The notes under the pieces were generated by a model, which worked only from the letters and a program-made list of their open reading frames with translations, was not told where the DNA came from and did no database searches. Shown here piece by piece: positions 11,158 to 22,905 of a stretch of DNA of 64,000 nucleotides. This DNA is from Clytia hemisphaerica. Its lineage: Eukaryota; Cnidaria; Hydrozoa; Leptothecata; Clytiidae. Location: NCBI GenBank assembly GCA_902728285.1, contig CACVBU010000073.1, positions 558,001 through 622,000 on the forward strand. Direction: 5' to 3'. A program made the position numbers and the translations under genes. Every line of letters begins with the position of its first letter. Position 1 is the first letter of the stretch.

Positions 11158-11258
11158 ATGGCGACGAAGCGGGAAGCTATTTTCACTTTAATTTTTGCTT
11201 TGATTCTTATTGAGTTGTGCAATTGCAAGCATTACCATCCAGTACCAACCTATTTTCA
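11158..11258 (+). CDS. Candidate first coding exon of a secreted protein
   Basis: ATG in good context (AAAATGGCG) opens 33 codons that read as a classic signal peptide: charged MATKRE, hydrophobic core AIFTLIFALILIEL, then CNC and a polar KHYHPVPTYF. The exon ends at a near-consensus donor, TTTTCA|GTAAGTATG. It sits in the 375-bp gap between two copies of one MITE family. No downstream partner exon was recognised; it could join an exon beyond the transposon cluster or be a chance match. Only the first exon is claimed. Confidence 0.45.
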
Positions 11259-11347
11259 GTAAGTATGATCTTTCTACTTATTATAATCATGGAGGTATAT
11301 AGAAAGACAGGAGTTTAATGTGTCGGTAATGTAAATTGTTCGTTGTT

Positions 11348-11609
11348 CAAGAGCAGCGCCGCCAGCAGATTTTTTTGAAATATCTTTTTTTCCAGGAGAG
11401 TAAATTTTATGGATATATCTAGGAGAAACTTTCTTCAAAACACCCAGGTAAAATCCAGAGATAACAGATATGATGCATTTTCCAGGAGTCAACAATTTTT
11501 TTCCAGAACAGATGATATAATCCAGGAGAGCCCAGGATACAGAACAGATAGTTTTTTCCAAGATCTCATGAACAGATATTTCATACTTCCTAGCCGGTGG
11601 CTGCTCTTG
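11348..11609. mobile_element. Nested MITE 1 (262 bp, 6-bp TSD)
   Basis: TIRs begin CAAGAGCAGC and diverge after about 18 bp. GTTGTT flanks both sides (11342-11347 and 11610-11615). The interior has repeated CCAGGAG- and GAACAGAT-type words. Copy A lacks this block. Confidence 0.75.
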
Positions 11610-11980
11610 GTTGTTAAAAAAGTCTTTTGATTTCTTTTATGATGAAATGTATTATCAAAAGAAATTCTAAGCTCGCCCGCTGAAATAGGACTTTTTAGTA
11701 GTACTCAAGTTTGCTCTGATCATTCTAACTATCAGTTTTGAAGATTCTAGCCTTCTGATAATACGAGAATTAAATAAAACTTAGCCCTCCAAAACAAGTT
11801 TATGTTCCATTTCGTTATCCGTTTTAAATTTCGTTTCGAAAAATTATTTTATTAACCTAGAAAATGGAAAGTTATTTATTTATAAGCACATACCATTTCA
11901 GAATTGATTTTTAGACAAAAAGTTGCTGGAGACTTTTGGTTTGAAGGAGAGGATCAAGCAATAAAGTTCACTCTCAGCAT

Positions 11981-12374
11981 AGTTCGGACCCCCCCCTTTC
12001 TTAAGGGGGATGACACCTTCCAAAAAAGTAAAGAAGGGGGGGGGGTCAGAAATTTTCATTAAAAAAGGGGGGGTAGCAAGGAGGGGGGGGTCGTTTAAGA
12101 AGGGGGGGTCGTTTAAGAAGGGGGGCTTGTAGATTATTTTCCAGCACTGTTATGAAATTTGGTCTGCATGAAAGGAAGTTCTTAATTTTTTTCACTAAAA
12201 AGTGGTATTATATTTGCCTGACTTTGTTTCTTTCCTGTTTCCCTTCCCTTTTTACCATAAAAAATTTAGCCCAAAACCCTTGGGGATAGGCATTTTTAAA
12301 GGTTGGGGGGATGCCAAGAAGGGGGGGGTCATTTAAGAAGGGGGGGTCATTTATGAAGGGGGGTCAGAATCATT
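11981..12374. mobile_element. Nested MITE 2, G-tract-rich
   Basis: Starts near GGACCCCCCC and ends near GGGGGGTC. Inside, GAAGGGGGGGTC(A/G)TTTAA-type words are repeated near both ends. The flanks AGCATAGTT and AGAATCATT agree at 7 of 9 bases and may be an eroded duplication. Boundaries are approximate. Copy A lacks the block. Confidence 0.6.
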
Positions 12375-12605
12375 GATCGGAAAATCTTTTTATCATTTGA
12401 TGAAGGATTGCCAAGTTTACAGGCCTTTTTTTAGTCCAAATATTTTCTTACAACGACGTCGGAAACAATGGATCTTGTCTCATCTAATTTTTAAAAGCTC
12501 AAATAAGCCAATAATGTTTCACCAATTGACAAGAGAGCTCATTATTAAAAATGCTCTATATATGAGATTATGAGCATGCAAACGTCGTAACTTTTTTAAT
12601 CGTAG

Positions 12606-13103
12606 GGCCGACCCTAAAAGAAAAAAAGTTTCCGGTCCACCGGCCGCATTTTTTTTCATAAGAACCAAATAGATAACAGATGAAACTCTCTTCTTAAAAA
12701 CCTTTACTCATGACTCATTCAAACTGTTACATCGTTCCTATATGACACTCTTCAAAAAGTTTGTTTATTTAGCATGCTTTTTGGACGTTAAAGATAAAAT
12801 AAATAGTGTTATGCTTATTAAATCAATTTACTAGAATGAAAAGTTAGTTGATTCTTAGAAAAAAAATCACAAATCACAGCTTTTTGTAATTAATAGCAAC
12901 ACATTTCTTTCAGTGAAAGAGAGAAAATATATAAAGACAGAATGTGGGGCAACACTAACAGCCAGAGAGATGATTTTTTTCTTCCTAATTTTTTTTATTA
13001 GAAATCATGAAAAAGGACCAAAAAAAACTTTTCCCGGCCGCCCGCTTGACTTTTTTTTTCGTCACCCGGTGGACCAGAAACAAAATATTTTTTATGGTCG
13101 GCC
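12606..13103. mobile_element. Nested MITE 3, Harbinger-like (498 bp, TAG TSD)
   Basis: TIRs begin GGCCGACC, with inner arms containing CCGGTCCACCGG. TAG is duplicated at 12603-12605 and 13104-13106, and copy A carries a single TAGGG at the matching place. GG-type ends and a 3-bp duplication fit PIF/Harbinger. Confidence 0.75.
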
Positions 13104-13159
13104 TAGGGTGAGCTTGTTTACAATAACATAAATCTCCTGTTTTTCTTTGTACCTCCATG

Positions 13160-16100
13160 TTGTGATCATAACAAAGATAATAGATTTCTTTAAGTGATAA
13201 AAAAATCAAAAAAATTTCCTCAGCACTAAGGAAAAAAAAGGAACTTTTCAAAAGTCCCTAAAATTGTGAGTATTTGATCAAGTTCGACAAAACAAGTTTG
13301 ACAAAGTTTGACAACAAGAAATGTTCAACAAGTTCAACAAAGAAATACGTTCAAAGCTCGATAATAAAAAAAGTTTGGAAGATTCTCAAGATTTTAATAA
13401 ACAGTGGGGACTAATTGCGGGGGGAGGCAGGTTTGGAAATTGTACTTCTGAAAACCCCAAAATGAGGTATAGTTATAGAATTATAGGTTAAAATCAGGCT
13501 ATTGAGAGCAAAATAAAGGGCCTTCCCTTTGGCAGCTGAAAATAGAAACTTGAAAAATATTATTAAAGAACTGTCTACTGGATGATAAGTACTAGTTATT
13601 GCATGACTTCCTGTGCAATATGACAAAAATATTTTTAAGTTCCTAGATTTTTCCGTAATATTTTTTGGAGCCTTTAGGCCACTGCTGGCCAAAAATTTGT
13701 AGATTGTGGGTGGGCGATTTGCGCTAAATCTGTACCGTGTCCCGTCCGAAATCATGAAAAATAAAGTTCATTTTTTAAACAGATCTTAAAAATCTGTATC
13801 ACCTTTTTCATCTTTTTTCAGGGTGATTTGCACTAAATTTTTCCTGTCCCATCCGAAATCATTTTCATAAAAATCTGTTTTATTTCAAGTTTTGCTAAAC
13901 TTTTTCTTTCTACATATTATCAGTAAGTATACAAGTAAATATACTACTATTCCAAATAGAAAATACTTGAGAATCTTCCACTCTTTTTGTTCCAGTAGTG
14001 GTTTTAATACAATACCTATTTTTACAGGAAAATTGTCCCGTCCGAAATCAATTCCTATTTTCAAGGTTAAAATAAAGGTATAAAAACTTACTTGAATTGG
14101 TCTGTTTGAACATTTTTCTTACCACTAGGTCTTGCCAATAACTTCCTGAATGTTACCCTTACCAAAACTCAGTATACTTTAAGTATATTCTATATTGTAC
14201 TGCAAGTATACTTTCAGAGGTACTAAAAGTATACTTTCAGTATATATTTTGATGTTATAGAAAGTATACTTAAAGTACTAAATTTTTGGAACAATATTCC
14301 ATATACTTTAAGTATACTGCATGGAAATATACTTCAAATATACTGCAAAAAAGTATAAATAAAGTATACTTTTTTAACAAATTGCTAGTATTAACCACAT
14401 GGCCACTTAAAACACATTCTTCAATGAAATTTAAAAAGTTCATGCCTATAAAGCTTATGAATTTGAAGAAATTTTAAAACCAAACTATTAATCTGGTAAC
14501 ATTGAAAGTAAAGTAACTGTCAGTAACATTGAAAGTAAAAATAACTTAAAAGCCTTAAGCAGAGTAAAGAAAATCCGTATCCACTCACATCAGGTTTAAC
14601 TTAAACTACCTTAACTCATCTGCTGTCACAGACTAGTATAATCACAAACAAGATTCATTACATTCACATAGTGCACCATTAGTTTTGAATAATATACAGG
14701 TAATCTATATACTTACATAAGTAAGGTCGCTGTACATCATCCATTAAACCTTTGCTAATTGTTAGCAAACACTTCATCTTCAAATTTATAAATGTTTAAA
14801 ATTTCAACTGTTCAAAAAATGGTAAAACAAAGTTCTCTCACAACACCACACACATTAATGTTCTGATGTTAATGAGAGAATTTTTTCATGTGTTTCAAAG
14901 TTTTTATGAAATTCACTTCTTTTTAGAAAAATCTTTCATGCATGAAAATTAACAAAGGAAAAATGATTTCAAAACAAATAAGAACTTTCCCTCTCCAAGG
15001 GCAGTATACTTAAAGTATACTTTTTGATTTACCCTTACCAAAAATTTGAGTACTCAAGCATGCTTTAAACATGCTGCAAGTATGCTTTATTTGAACTTTT
15101 GATAAAAATATTATTCAAAAGTCTACTTAAAGCATATTTTTGGTTTTTGCAGCACAAATAAAGCATAAGTGTAATTTATGCTGCAATTGTACTTCACATT
15201 GAAAGCATAAAAAAAGTATGCTTTTTCAAAGCTTTTATCATTGTGAATTAGTTCATGTTTCTAAAAAGTGCTGAAAGCTCAATGGAAGCATATCTGACTT
15301 GTGACTTTTTTACAAGATAACTTTAACTTTCAAACTTCAAACTTCAAAAACGTTCTAAAAGCTCAAAAAAAGCATATTCCACATTACTTTTTCTAAGTTG
15401 AAGAGGAAAATTCATGAAGAAAATAAAGACAGATATAATACAGAAAATTTATTTGACAGCTTTCTGAAAAACCATGCATCTAATGAATATTGGGACATTC
15501 AAAAGTCTAATAGATGTAAAGCCGTCTGAGAAAAAAAGAATAAATTTAAAAATTGCTGACTTACCAATACTTTCATATATCTTGCAGAAACTCTGTAATT
15601 TTCGCAAATAATTGATCTATTTGATTTTTGTTTTGTTTTTTTATTTAACACTAAATGAAAGAAAGATACATCATCAATAAGTATTTTAAATCAATTTATA
15701 GAGGTTTAGGGCATAAGATTATTGCAAGAAAATACCATTCAACAATCAGGAGGCAAAAACATGGTGAAGATGAAGAAATTTCTCAACAAACTCAGTGAAA
15801 CAAGAGAGGTTACAAGACTGTTTATTTTCTGAATAAAAAATGTAAGAATAATTATTTTCCTGAACATAAAGAATGTAAAACATGAATACAGTATATCTAA
15901 GGAGAAAATTCTGAGTATTTGACATATCTGTTTCACAAAAAAAAAACTAATTTGCATTACAAAAACTTAATGATAAAAAATGCAATGAATACATTGATGA
16001 TACATGTACGACTTTAGATGAAAAATAATTTGGCCCACAGCTACTAGCTTCTATGGTCCTGAGTGAAAGTTGAGATATTTTGATTTGAAAGCTGGAAATT

Positions 16101-16392
16101 TGAAACATTACTTAGGACATTACGTTTATTTCAAAGTATATCTTACTCATTACTCTTAGAATTTTGTTGATGAAAGTCTGATTTCACGAAAATAAATTCT
16201 ATCAAAAAGCGTGGAATTTTGCGAACAGCCTGATACTTGCAAATTTCTGACATTAAATTAAGTTTATAAACAGAAAGAAATCAACAAAACCAAAAAAACA
16301 TGTTCCTGTTTTAATTAAAAAAGCACATTGCTGGTTGATTTAGAAGTGTTTTTTTATTTATAGGGTTCAATAAATGAGTCAAAATAAATGAA
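13160..16392. other. AT-rich non-coding stretch
   Basis: No gene seen; ORFs here are short and without motifs. It holds three TGTCCCGTCCGAAATCA words (13738, 13845, 14034), a 13591-13680 segment related to the hairpin at 57139-57267, and palindromic AGTATACTT arrays (14160-14365 and about 15000-15240). Confidence 0.5.
14160..15240. repeat. AGTATACTTTAAGTATACT-type palindromic repeats
   Basis: Between 14169 and 14365, at least eight copies of AAGTATACTT or its variants are spaced 20-40 bp apart. At 15002-15022 the same word appears next to an inverted copy of the TTACCCTTACCAAAA segment that precedes the first block (14152). From 15055 the theme changes to GCATGCTTTAAACATGC and AAGCATA. Possibly a large decayed inverted-repeat element. 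Confidence 0.55.
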
Positions 16393-19300
16393 TTAATCTT
16401 TTTCTATCCTATTTGGAAACTCAATGATAAAATCCATTCCATTTCCACCCTGAACAAAACAACATACTTCTTTTATATCAGTGATGTTACAAATGTCATA
16501 TGTGGTAATGTCAGGTGATATTGGGACCATGTGATTCAATTTAGCGACAGCATCTTTACTAATTTCGCACTTTTTTACTTTAGGTACTTGCATGACAGCC
16601 AAAAACCTTATTTTATCATTGCTATCAGTTAATTTCAAAAAAGTATCAATGAAGCCTAAATGCACACCATATCTTCCATTATATTTAACTGTGTAGGTAT
16701 TTCTCTTGATGACACGCAAGTAGCTCTTGCTTTGAATGATAAGGCCATTGAAACAAATTCGTTTGAAGGAAAATACATCTGTCTTAGGAGAAAAATGGTG
16801 TTTGATGAGAGCTTCAACAACTTGACAGCAATTTGCTGGTACTAGATTACCAACACAATAAATTCCTGCTGCAATATTTTCTCCTAATTTTTGAGTGTTT
16901 TGATGATATTTGACGGTCATTTTATTGTATAAAGAATATCCCACAGTGCCAGGGGTCAATGATTGAACAATTTCTGGTATCTTATGCTGTACTATGACAT
17001 TTGTTACAATTTGAATGTTAACATTCTGGGTACCATGGTAGAGATTCTTGTAATCACCATTGTAATCTTCGTACCAAAATGCTGACTGGGCCCATAAAGG
17101 TCCATGTTGCTTTACAGAAAAAACCATATGGAGCAGATTATGCATGTTGTATGTCTGGTAGCGATATCCATATAATCTTGGGATTCGACAACAGAAATGT
17201 CGCAACATCTTATCTGCATTCTGAAGATCGATCGGTGAGATTGACTCTTTTAGCAACAAAAATATTGACTCTACCAAAAGAATGTAATGTTGGAAATACT
17301 CATCCGGGAGGAAGTTATATAAAATTGGAGCTGAATAAAACAATAGAAATGTTCGAAATTCTGAACCTTTGAAATGTTTGAAATCGTGCTCGATATTTCT
17401 GGGTATTCTACTGATAAGGTTTGGAAGTCTGAGTTGTCTAATGTTTTTATCAATTTCAGTTACACTGGTACCAATGAACCATGGCATATTCTTGTATTTT
17501 TTATTAAACCACAGCTTCATGATCATTTTCACCACTCCAAGGAGAGTGTTGTGAAGATAGTCTATACCCAATCCATTAATAACATTGAAGCGAGGGAGGG
17601 TCATTGACCAAGATAAACCTTTAATACCTTTTTCCGGAGTAATTTTTCCAGTAGTACTGATATTTGTTGAAGCTTCTTTTCCATGGGTTATGGTACCATT
17701 GTGTGATCGTAGGTTGGTGTGCCCTGCTATTTTATCATAATTGAAAGGAAAGGCATGAACATGACCCTTACCAGCTTTACAAGTTTCCCCAGGCTCCAGA
17801 CAATATGAGCACCCATATAAACCGTTGAACTGAACAATATTCTGGAACATACTTTTAGCTGGCGCGTCAAATATACCAGAGAAAAGGAAAACTTTCAACA
17901 GCTTCTTGCCTTTCTCTGTCATTATTGATTTTCCTGTAAAAAGAAGCAGAAAAAAGAAGACATAGACTGTGTCCGTAAAAAGATTTCTCGTTAAAAACCC
18001 ATTAAATTGCCTTGGGATTTAACAATGGAACAAAAGCTGATCGGTTGTGATTTAGATTTTTATGAGGATTTTTATATATAATTGGAACACTTTTTACAGA
18101 CACAATGAATAATCAGGGCTGCAAATAAGCATCAGGCATCAGTTGGTGTCCAAATTAAAAAGGTGTTTGACTGACTGAGAACAATTTTGGTCGGTCAGTC
18201 TTTGATTCCATTCACATTAGGAAGCTTCCAACTGCATTTAAAGTTTCATGACCAACAGAATTGAAATTCCTGTGTAAAGAAAAATAAACTATTCTTGGGA
18301 ATGCTTCAGATTGTCAAAGAGAGAAGTAAAAATACCTGCTGTGCCAAATTCTTTGAGTTCTTCAGCGAAAGGTTTCAGGAAGGTTTTAAAGTCTGGTTTT
18401 TTGTCTGAGAACCACAACCCTGCAAACAATCGATACTTTCTTCTGTACCTTTGAGAGAAAAACAAAGATAATATGCATATATTTCTGTAATAAATATCAA
18501 TTGATTGTTTTTTAACTTATTTTTTAAAACAATTCTACGTAAATAGAATCATAAAGATCCCTACAACTTCCATGGTTATCTTCTGAAACTTTGCCGGAAT
18601 TGATGTCCACAAACATACAAATTGATGAGTGAAAACCAGCATTTTTATTTAAAAAAATCTTCTTGTGTCCCCACTCTCTTTAGAGTTGACTTTAAATACA
18701 ACAAAAAAACCAAAAAAATACAACTCCAAGTCAAGGTTTTCGACAATCAGAGTTTTAAGAATAATTAAATAAAAGTAAAGTTACTCTAACTATATTATTC
18801 TTGAGGCTTGACTTAGGAGATAAATAAGAAAAATTTACCTTAACATAGGGTGAAGTTCATTAATTGTATAGTAGATTGGCCATATTTCCATTTTGGAGGA
18901 TTTGAACAGAGAGACTCCATCAGTATTACATTGAAGAGATATATGGATTTCATTGGTTTTTGCAAAAGAAGATGTGCCATTCAAAAAGCCATCACTTCCA
19001 AAATGCTTTGTATAAACTTCCCCATCAATTATATCTTCAATATTTTCAGGACTTTTCTTCTGTCTAGAGGTTGGGTAGCTTAAATCTTGTAAAAATCCTT
19101 TATCTAAAAATATCCAAAAATAATAGTGTTTGTTTATGAGTAAGCAGATGAATCCGCACTTATTTTTTTGAGTCATCATATTGACTTCAATTTGTCAGCT
19201 TTGACTGGTATGAATTCTATACAATAGAATGGCTAGTGAAACAATGCAAACAAATTAAAGTCAAATACCTTAAGGGGATTAATTTTCGCGGGAAAATTAA

Positions 19301-21977
19301 TACCTTTAAGGTATACACATTATACTGTGACTTAGATGATCATTATAATCAATGCATTCTTTTTTGAGTTTTGTAGCCACGACGCAGAAAAATATAACAT
19401 CTTTAAGTTAAAATATACTTATGCATACTTACACTTGAACAAGGATTGTAGATTATCAAGCAAGGGAATCACAATGAAGTAGGGGTTTGCATTGCATTTC
19501 TTGTTACAAATTGCACAACTTTTGTCCTCTAATCCAATGTAGACAAGGCATTTGCCACAAAAATAATGAAAAACTACATTTTCTCTGACTTTTGCAAAAA
19601 ATCTCCGGATCAACTTCATAGTTGTTTTGCATAAATTAGGTACTATCATATGTGCTTCAATTAACGCAATCAAATCATCTACAGCAACTCCAGTAAGATG
19701 GTGTCTATAGAATTCAAAACATTAGCAATATAAGATTTCAATCAGATACAAAGAGAAGAATTTAATACGGTACGTTATCTGCAAAATTTTAAATTCCATT
19801 TTACAGTACTTGTTTTTATGCTAAAAGTGTGGTTAATTGAGTCATCTAATGTTTTGTTTGCAGATTTTCTTCTAGATCAGGGGGGGGGTCTTGCAGTTAC
19901 TCCTTGACTTGACACTATGTGGAGTAACTGCAATTTTGGACATTTTCTACACACACCACCACCCTTGCAGTTATTCCATAGTGTACTAACTGATTTTAAC
20001 CTCAAAATTGGTGTATACCACCCCCAAAAATGCTAAATTTAGCAATTTTTTCACTGAATTCCTCATTTTTGATACCATTTCACTGGGTACGTCTTATTAA
20101 CGACTGTTCAAGAGTTAAATATTTCAATCATTTTCCAAGTTTGTTAAAATATCTTTCATGCCTTGATGAAGAAAAAAATTGTTTTTTTTTTACTTTTGAA
20201 AAAAATGTTTTGAATTTTTTTGCTTCCGGAATTTTTAAAAACCTAAAATTTTAAGTGAAAAATTGAAAAATGTGCTCACTTAGTACACCATATCCAACCA
20301 AAATCGACAATTTTGGGCTTAGGCACCACCCATGTTGCAGTTAGTCCACTGGTGGAGTAACTGTTTTCCCAAATTTTGGTTTATATACCACCACGGTAGT
20401 AATTGTCATAGTGTTTATATAATAACTGCATGACCCCCCCTGTCTAGATATTAAAAAATCTAGATTTAATTATGATTAAATTTTCTTCCAAAAGTAGTGG
20501 TAATATGCATGAGCGGAAGTAAAATATTAGGGTTGTTGACGGTATATTACACTATAGACCTTTTTTTAAAGAGGCAGCCATGTTGAATAATTATGTACTC
20601 CAGCATAGAAACAATGATACAGCCATGCATAATTTTTGAAATATGCATGATACAGTAATTATGCATGGCTGTATCATTGTTTTTATGCTGGAGTACATAA
20701 TTATTCAACATGGCTGCCTCTTTAAAAAAAGGTCTATTATTACACGGTTCATTCATATATCATTTGAGTACGACATTATACCTGGATCGGGGGATGTTAC
20801 CTGATCCAACTACGTCACTCGTTCTGGCTACAACTTTTAGCATGCACCAAACAATCGAGCGACGGTGTAGATCGAGCGACTGTGTAGGTTGATCGAGCGA
20901 CAGTTTTCTATCACTTTTATAAAGGTATGAGAGCGTCGCTCGCTGAAGCTACCAAGTTACTAATTGATCCTAATCAATTTCATACTTGAGAACCGCACAG
21001 TGAAAATTTTAATTTTGAATTTGCTCATTCGACTAAAGATTTTTTAGAGATTACCTTTATTATGCAGATTTCATCAGCCCCAAATTTTGCGTCGCAGATA
21101 GAAACACGAATAAATGAATGTGATAGAAAACTGCGACTCAATCAGACTACATTGTCGCTAAATCGAGCAACACGCGCTAAAAGTTCTAGCCAGAAAGGGT
21201 GTGACGTAGTTAGCTTGATCAGGTAATATCGTCCAGGTAAAATGCTGTCTATTGCCAAAACGCCTTTTAAAATTACCTCATGATAAAAGTTAGGATAAGC
21301 ATTATGCTGACAGATAGAGTAAGTCTTGCTCCATCATAGATAGGTTGATCACCTCCAAGCTCATTCTCAAGTGTATTTGTATCACCGTCGTCTTTATCTT
21401 CTTCTGGATCTTCATTTTGACTGTTACTTTTAATACAATCATCGCCATCTTCAACATCATCGTCGTCACTAAACAATGCAGGATCATCCAATTTATCATC
21501 ATCATTTAGCTTTGATTGAAGGAATTTTTGATTTGATTCCATATTGTCAATAGTTTCAGGAGCCATTTGATTGTGATTTTCAATATCAGAAAAAGAGATA
21601 GTTTCCTCATTTGAATAATCTGGTCTCTCAAAATCTGTATCATCTCTTGTCTCAGACTCAGATTCGTCATCAGACCATGTATTTGAGCTTTCTTCTTCAA
21701 TCAAATGAAGTTGTTGTGATGCCTGTAATGGATAAACATTGGAAGTTGTTGCTGCTAAATCAGAACGGCCTGATGATTGATCCTCTTGAACAGGTTGAAT
21801 AATAGTTTCAGCAATTTTCTTTTTCAATAATAATCTATGCTTAGACGTTCTTGGAATCTTCGACCTTGATATTGATGAACTTGGTACAGTTTCATTGTCG
21901 TGCAGGTACTGATTGTAGAAGCCACGTTTTCGTCCTGCTTTTTTTGTCGCAGGTTCAGAAATGTTATCATTCTCCAT
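16393..21977 (-). CDS. CACTA/Tnp2-like transposase, five exons
   Basis: Minus-strand exons 21977-21277, 19704-19433, 19103-18839, 18448-18336 and 17933-16393 all have GT-AG borders, and codon phase is kept at every junction, giving about 963 aa. Exon 1 encodes a basic then very acidic N-terminus ending in QPIYDGARLTLS, continued across the splice by RHHLTGVAVDDLIALIEAH. Exon 2 has a zinc ribbon (CGKC...CAICNKKC). Exon 3 has NTDGVSLFKSSKMEIWP, the likely first catalytic Asp. Exon 5 has CSYCLEPGE, then GIDYLHNTLLGVVK (second Asp), NMHNLLHMV and GPLWAQSAFWYEDYNG (likely Glu). These are family signatures of metazoan EnSpm/CACTA (Transposase_21-related) transposases. CACTA-type element ends were not found nearby. 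Intron 1 holds three MITEs. It could be an active element or a captured host gene. Confidence 0.85.
19266..19314. repeat. Small perfect palindrome in an intron
   Basis: ATACCTTAAGG...ATTAATTTTCGCGGGAAAATTAAT...CCTTTAAGGTAT folds on itself almost completely. It lies between exons 2 and 3 of the CACTA-like gene. Probably a tiny foldback element. Confidence 0.6.
19878..20442. mobile_element. 565-bp MITE with 7-bp TSD in intron 1
   Basis: TIRs CAGGGGGGGTC(T/A)TGCAGTTA. Perfect duplication TCTAGAT at 19871-19877 and 20443-20449. Inside, GCAGTTA(C/G)TCC and GGAGTAACTG words recur in alternating orientation, each near CACCACC. Confidence 0.82.
20557..20734. mobile_element. 178-bp foldback MITE in intron 1
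   Basis: Arms of about 70-75 bp starting GACCTTTTTTTAAAGAGGCA pair nearly perfectly. TA flanks both ends (20555-20556, 20735-20736). Confidence 0.82.
20781..21237. mobile_element. 457-bp MITE in intron 1
   Basis: Imperfect arms about 65 bp long, beginning CCTGGA(T/C)G and containing TTACCTGATC and AACTTTTAGC. TA flanks both ends. ATCGAGCGAC words repeat inside. It ends 39 bp before exon 1 of the CACTA-like gene. Confidence 0.7.
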
Positions 21978-22305
21978 CTATTCTTTGCTTATTTTCCACT
22001 AAACAGCTACAACACAAGTGATTAAAGACAACTTTGTTTTTCCTTTTTGTTTGATAGTGGAAGGATCGTAGCATTGCTAGCATTTTGAATCGCTGGAATG
22101 ACTATTTTGCAGAACGAAATATTTTCGATTGTTATTTTTGTAAATTACAGACTTTAGTTCTTTATTAAAATTAAATTTAATATGTTACAAAAGGAAAATT
22201 ACGAAATTGTTTCTCATTAAAAAATACTGATCGAAGCATTTATAAATTTAAAGTATAACTTGTTGTGGAAAGATTTCATAATATTATCAAAAAGAATTTA
22301 AAACT

Positions 22306-22905
22306 TTGGTCCGTAAATTTACTAATGCTGTTATCTGTCGAGCAGTCAACCACACGGAAAACGCACTGTACCATACAGTAGAAGGTGATCGCAAGTTTTT
22401 AAATTTTCTGCGCCGAGTTGTCAATCAAGTTAGAAAGTGGAGTTCAATGGCCAACTTGATTCGTAAAAAGCACTTTCGATTTCGTCAAAACATAAACAAA
22501 CCAACCCTTTCACTTTCACTTCTTTCCCCGGAGGACTCCCTCAAAGAAGATTGGTTGTTTTCGATGGAAAATGGTAAGAAACTTAAGTTTGCAAGTGTAA
22601 TTTAGTTTTTGCTGGCTTAAAGAAGAATGGCAGGATCCTGGATAGTTTCCCTAATATATAAGAATATGAGAAGTAAAGGTCTTCCCCCATCATGAAGATA
22701 AGCTTGCCTTGTTGCAAAACAAAACAATACCTAACTATTTTTGTCTTGATTTCCTTACATTAACACCTAACCAGGAAGCGACACGTCAATCTTCTTTGCG
22801 TCTTGAACCCCCTACAACAACGACGGTAAGATATGGATCCCTTAGTGTAGCAACTCTAGTCACCAGGGACTGGAATGAACTCCACACTAAACTAAATTAG
22901 TTTGA
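22306..22905 (+). pseudogene. Probable LINE 3' remnant (uncertain)
   Basis: Two short open stretches. The second (22709-22900) ends VRYGSLSVATLV...DWNELH, resembling the C-terminal YGxxSxxxxxxxxWN pattern of LINE ORF2 proteins. The first (22306-22605) includes the 33-bp sequence shared with 36078-36110. No catalytic motif remains. Confidence 0.3.

Larger units (their letters stand above)
11288..13159. mobile_element. CATGGAGGTATA MITE family, copy B with three nested insertions
   Basis: Same termini as copy A (CATGGAGGTATATAGAAA... / ...TACCTCCATG). The flanks TTATAAT (11281-11287) and TTGTGAT (13160-13166) match at 5 of 7 bases, a decayed 7-bp duplication. Length is 1,872 bp against 581 for copy A because three other elements are inserted. 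Confidence 0.82.
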
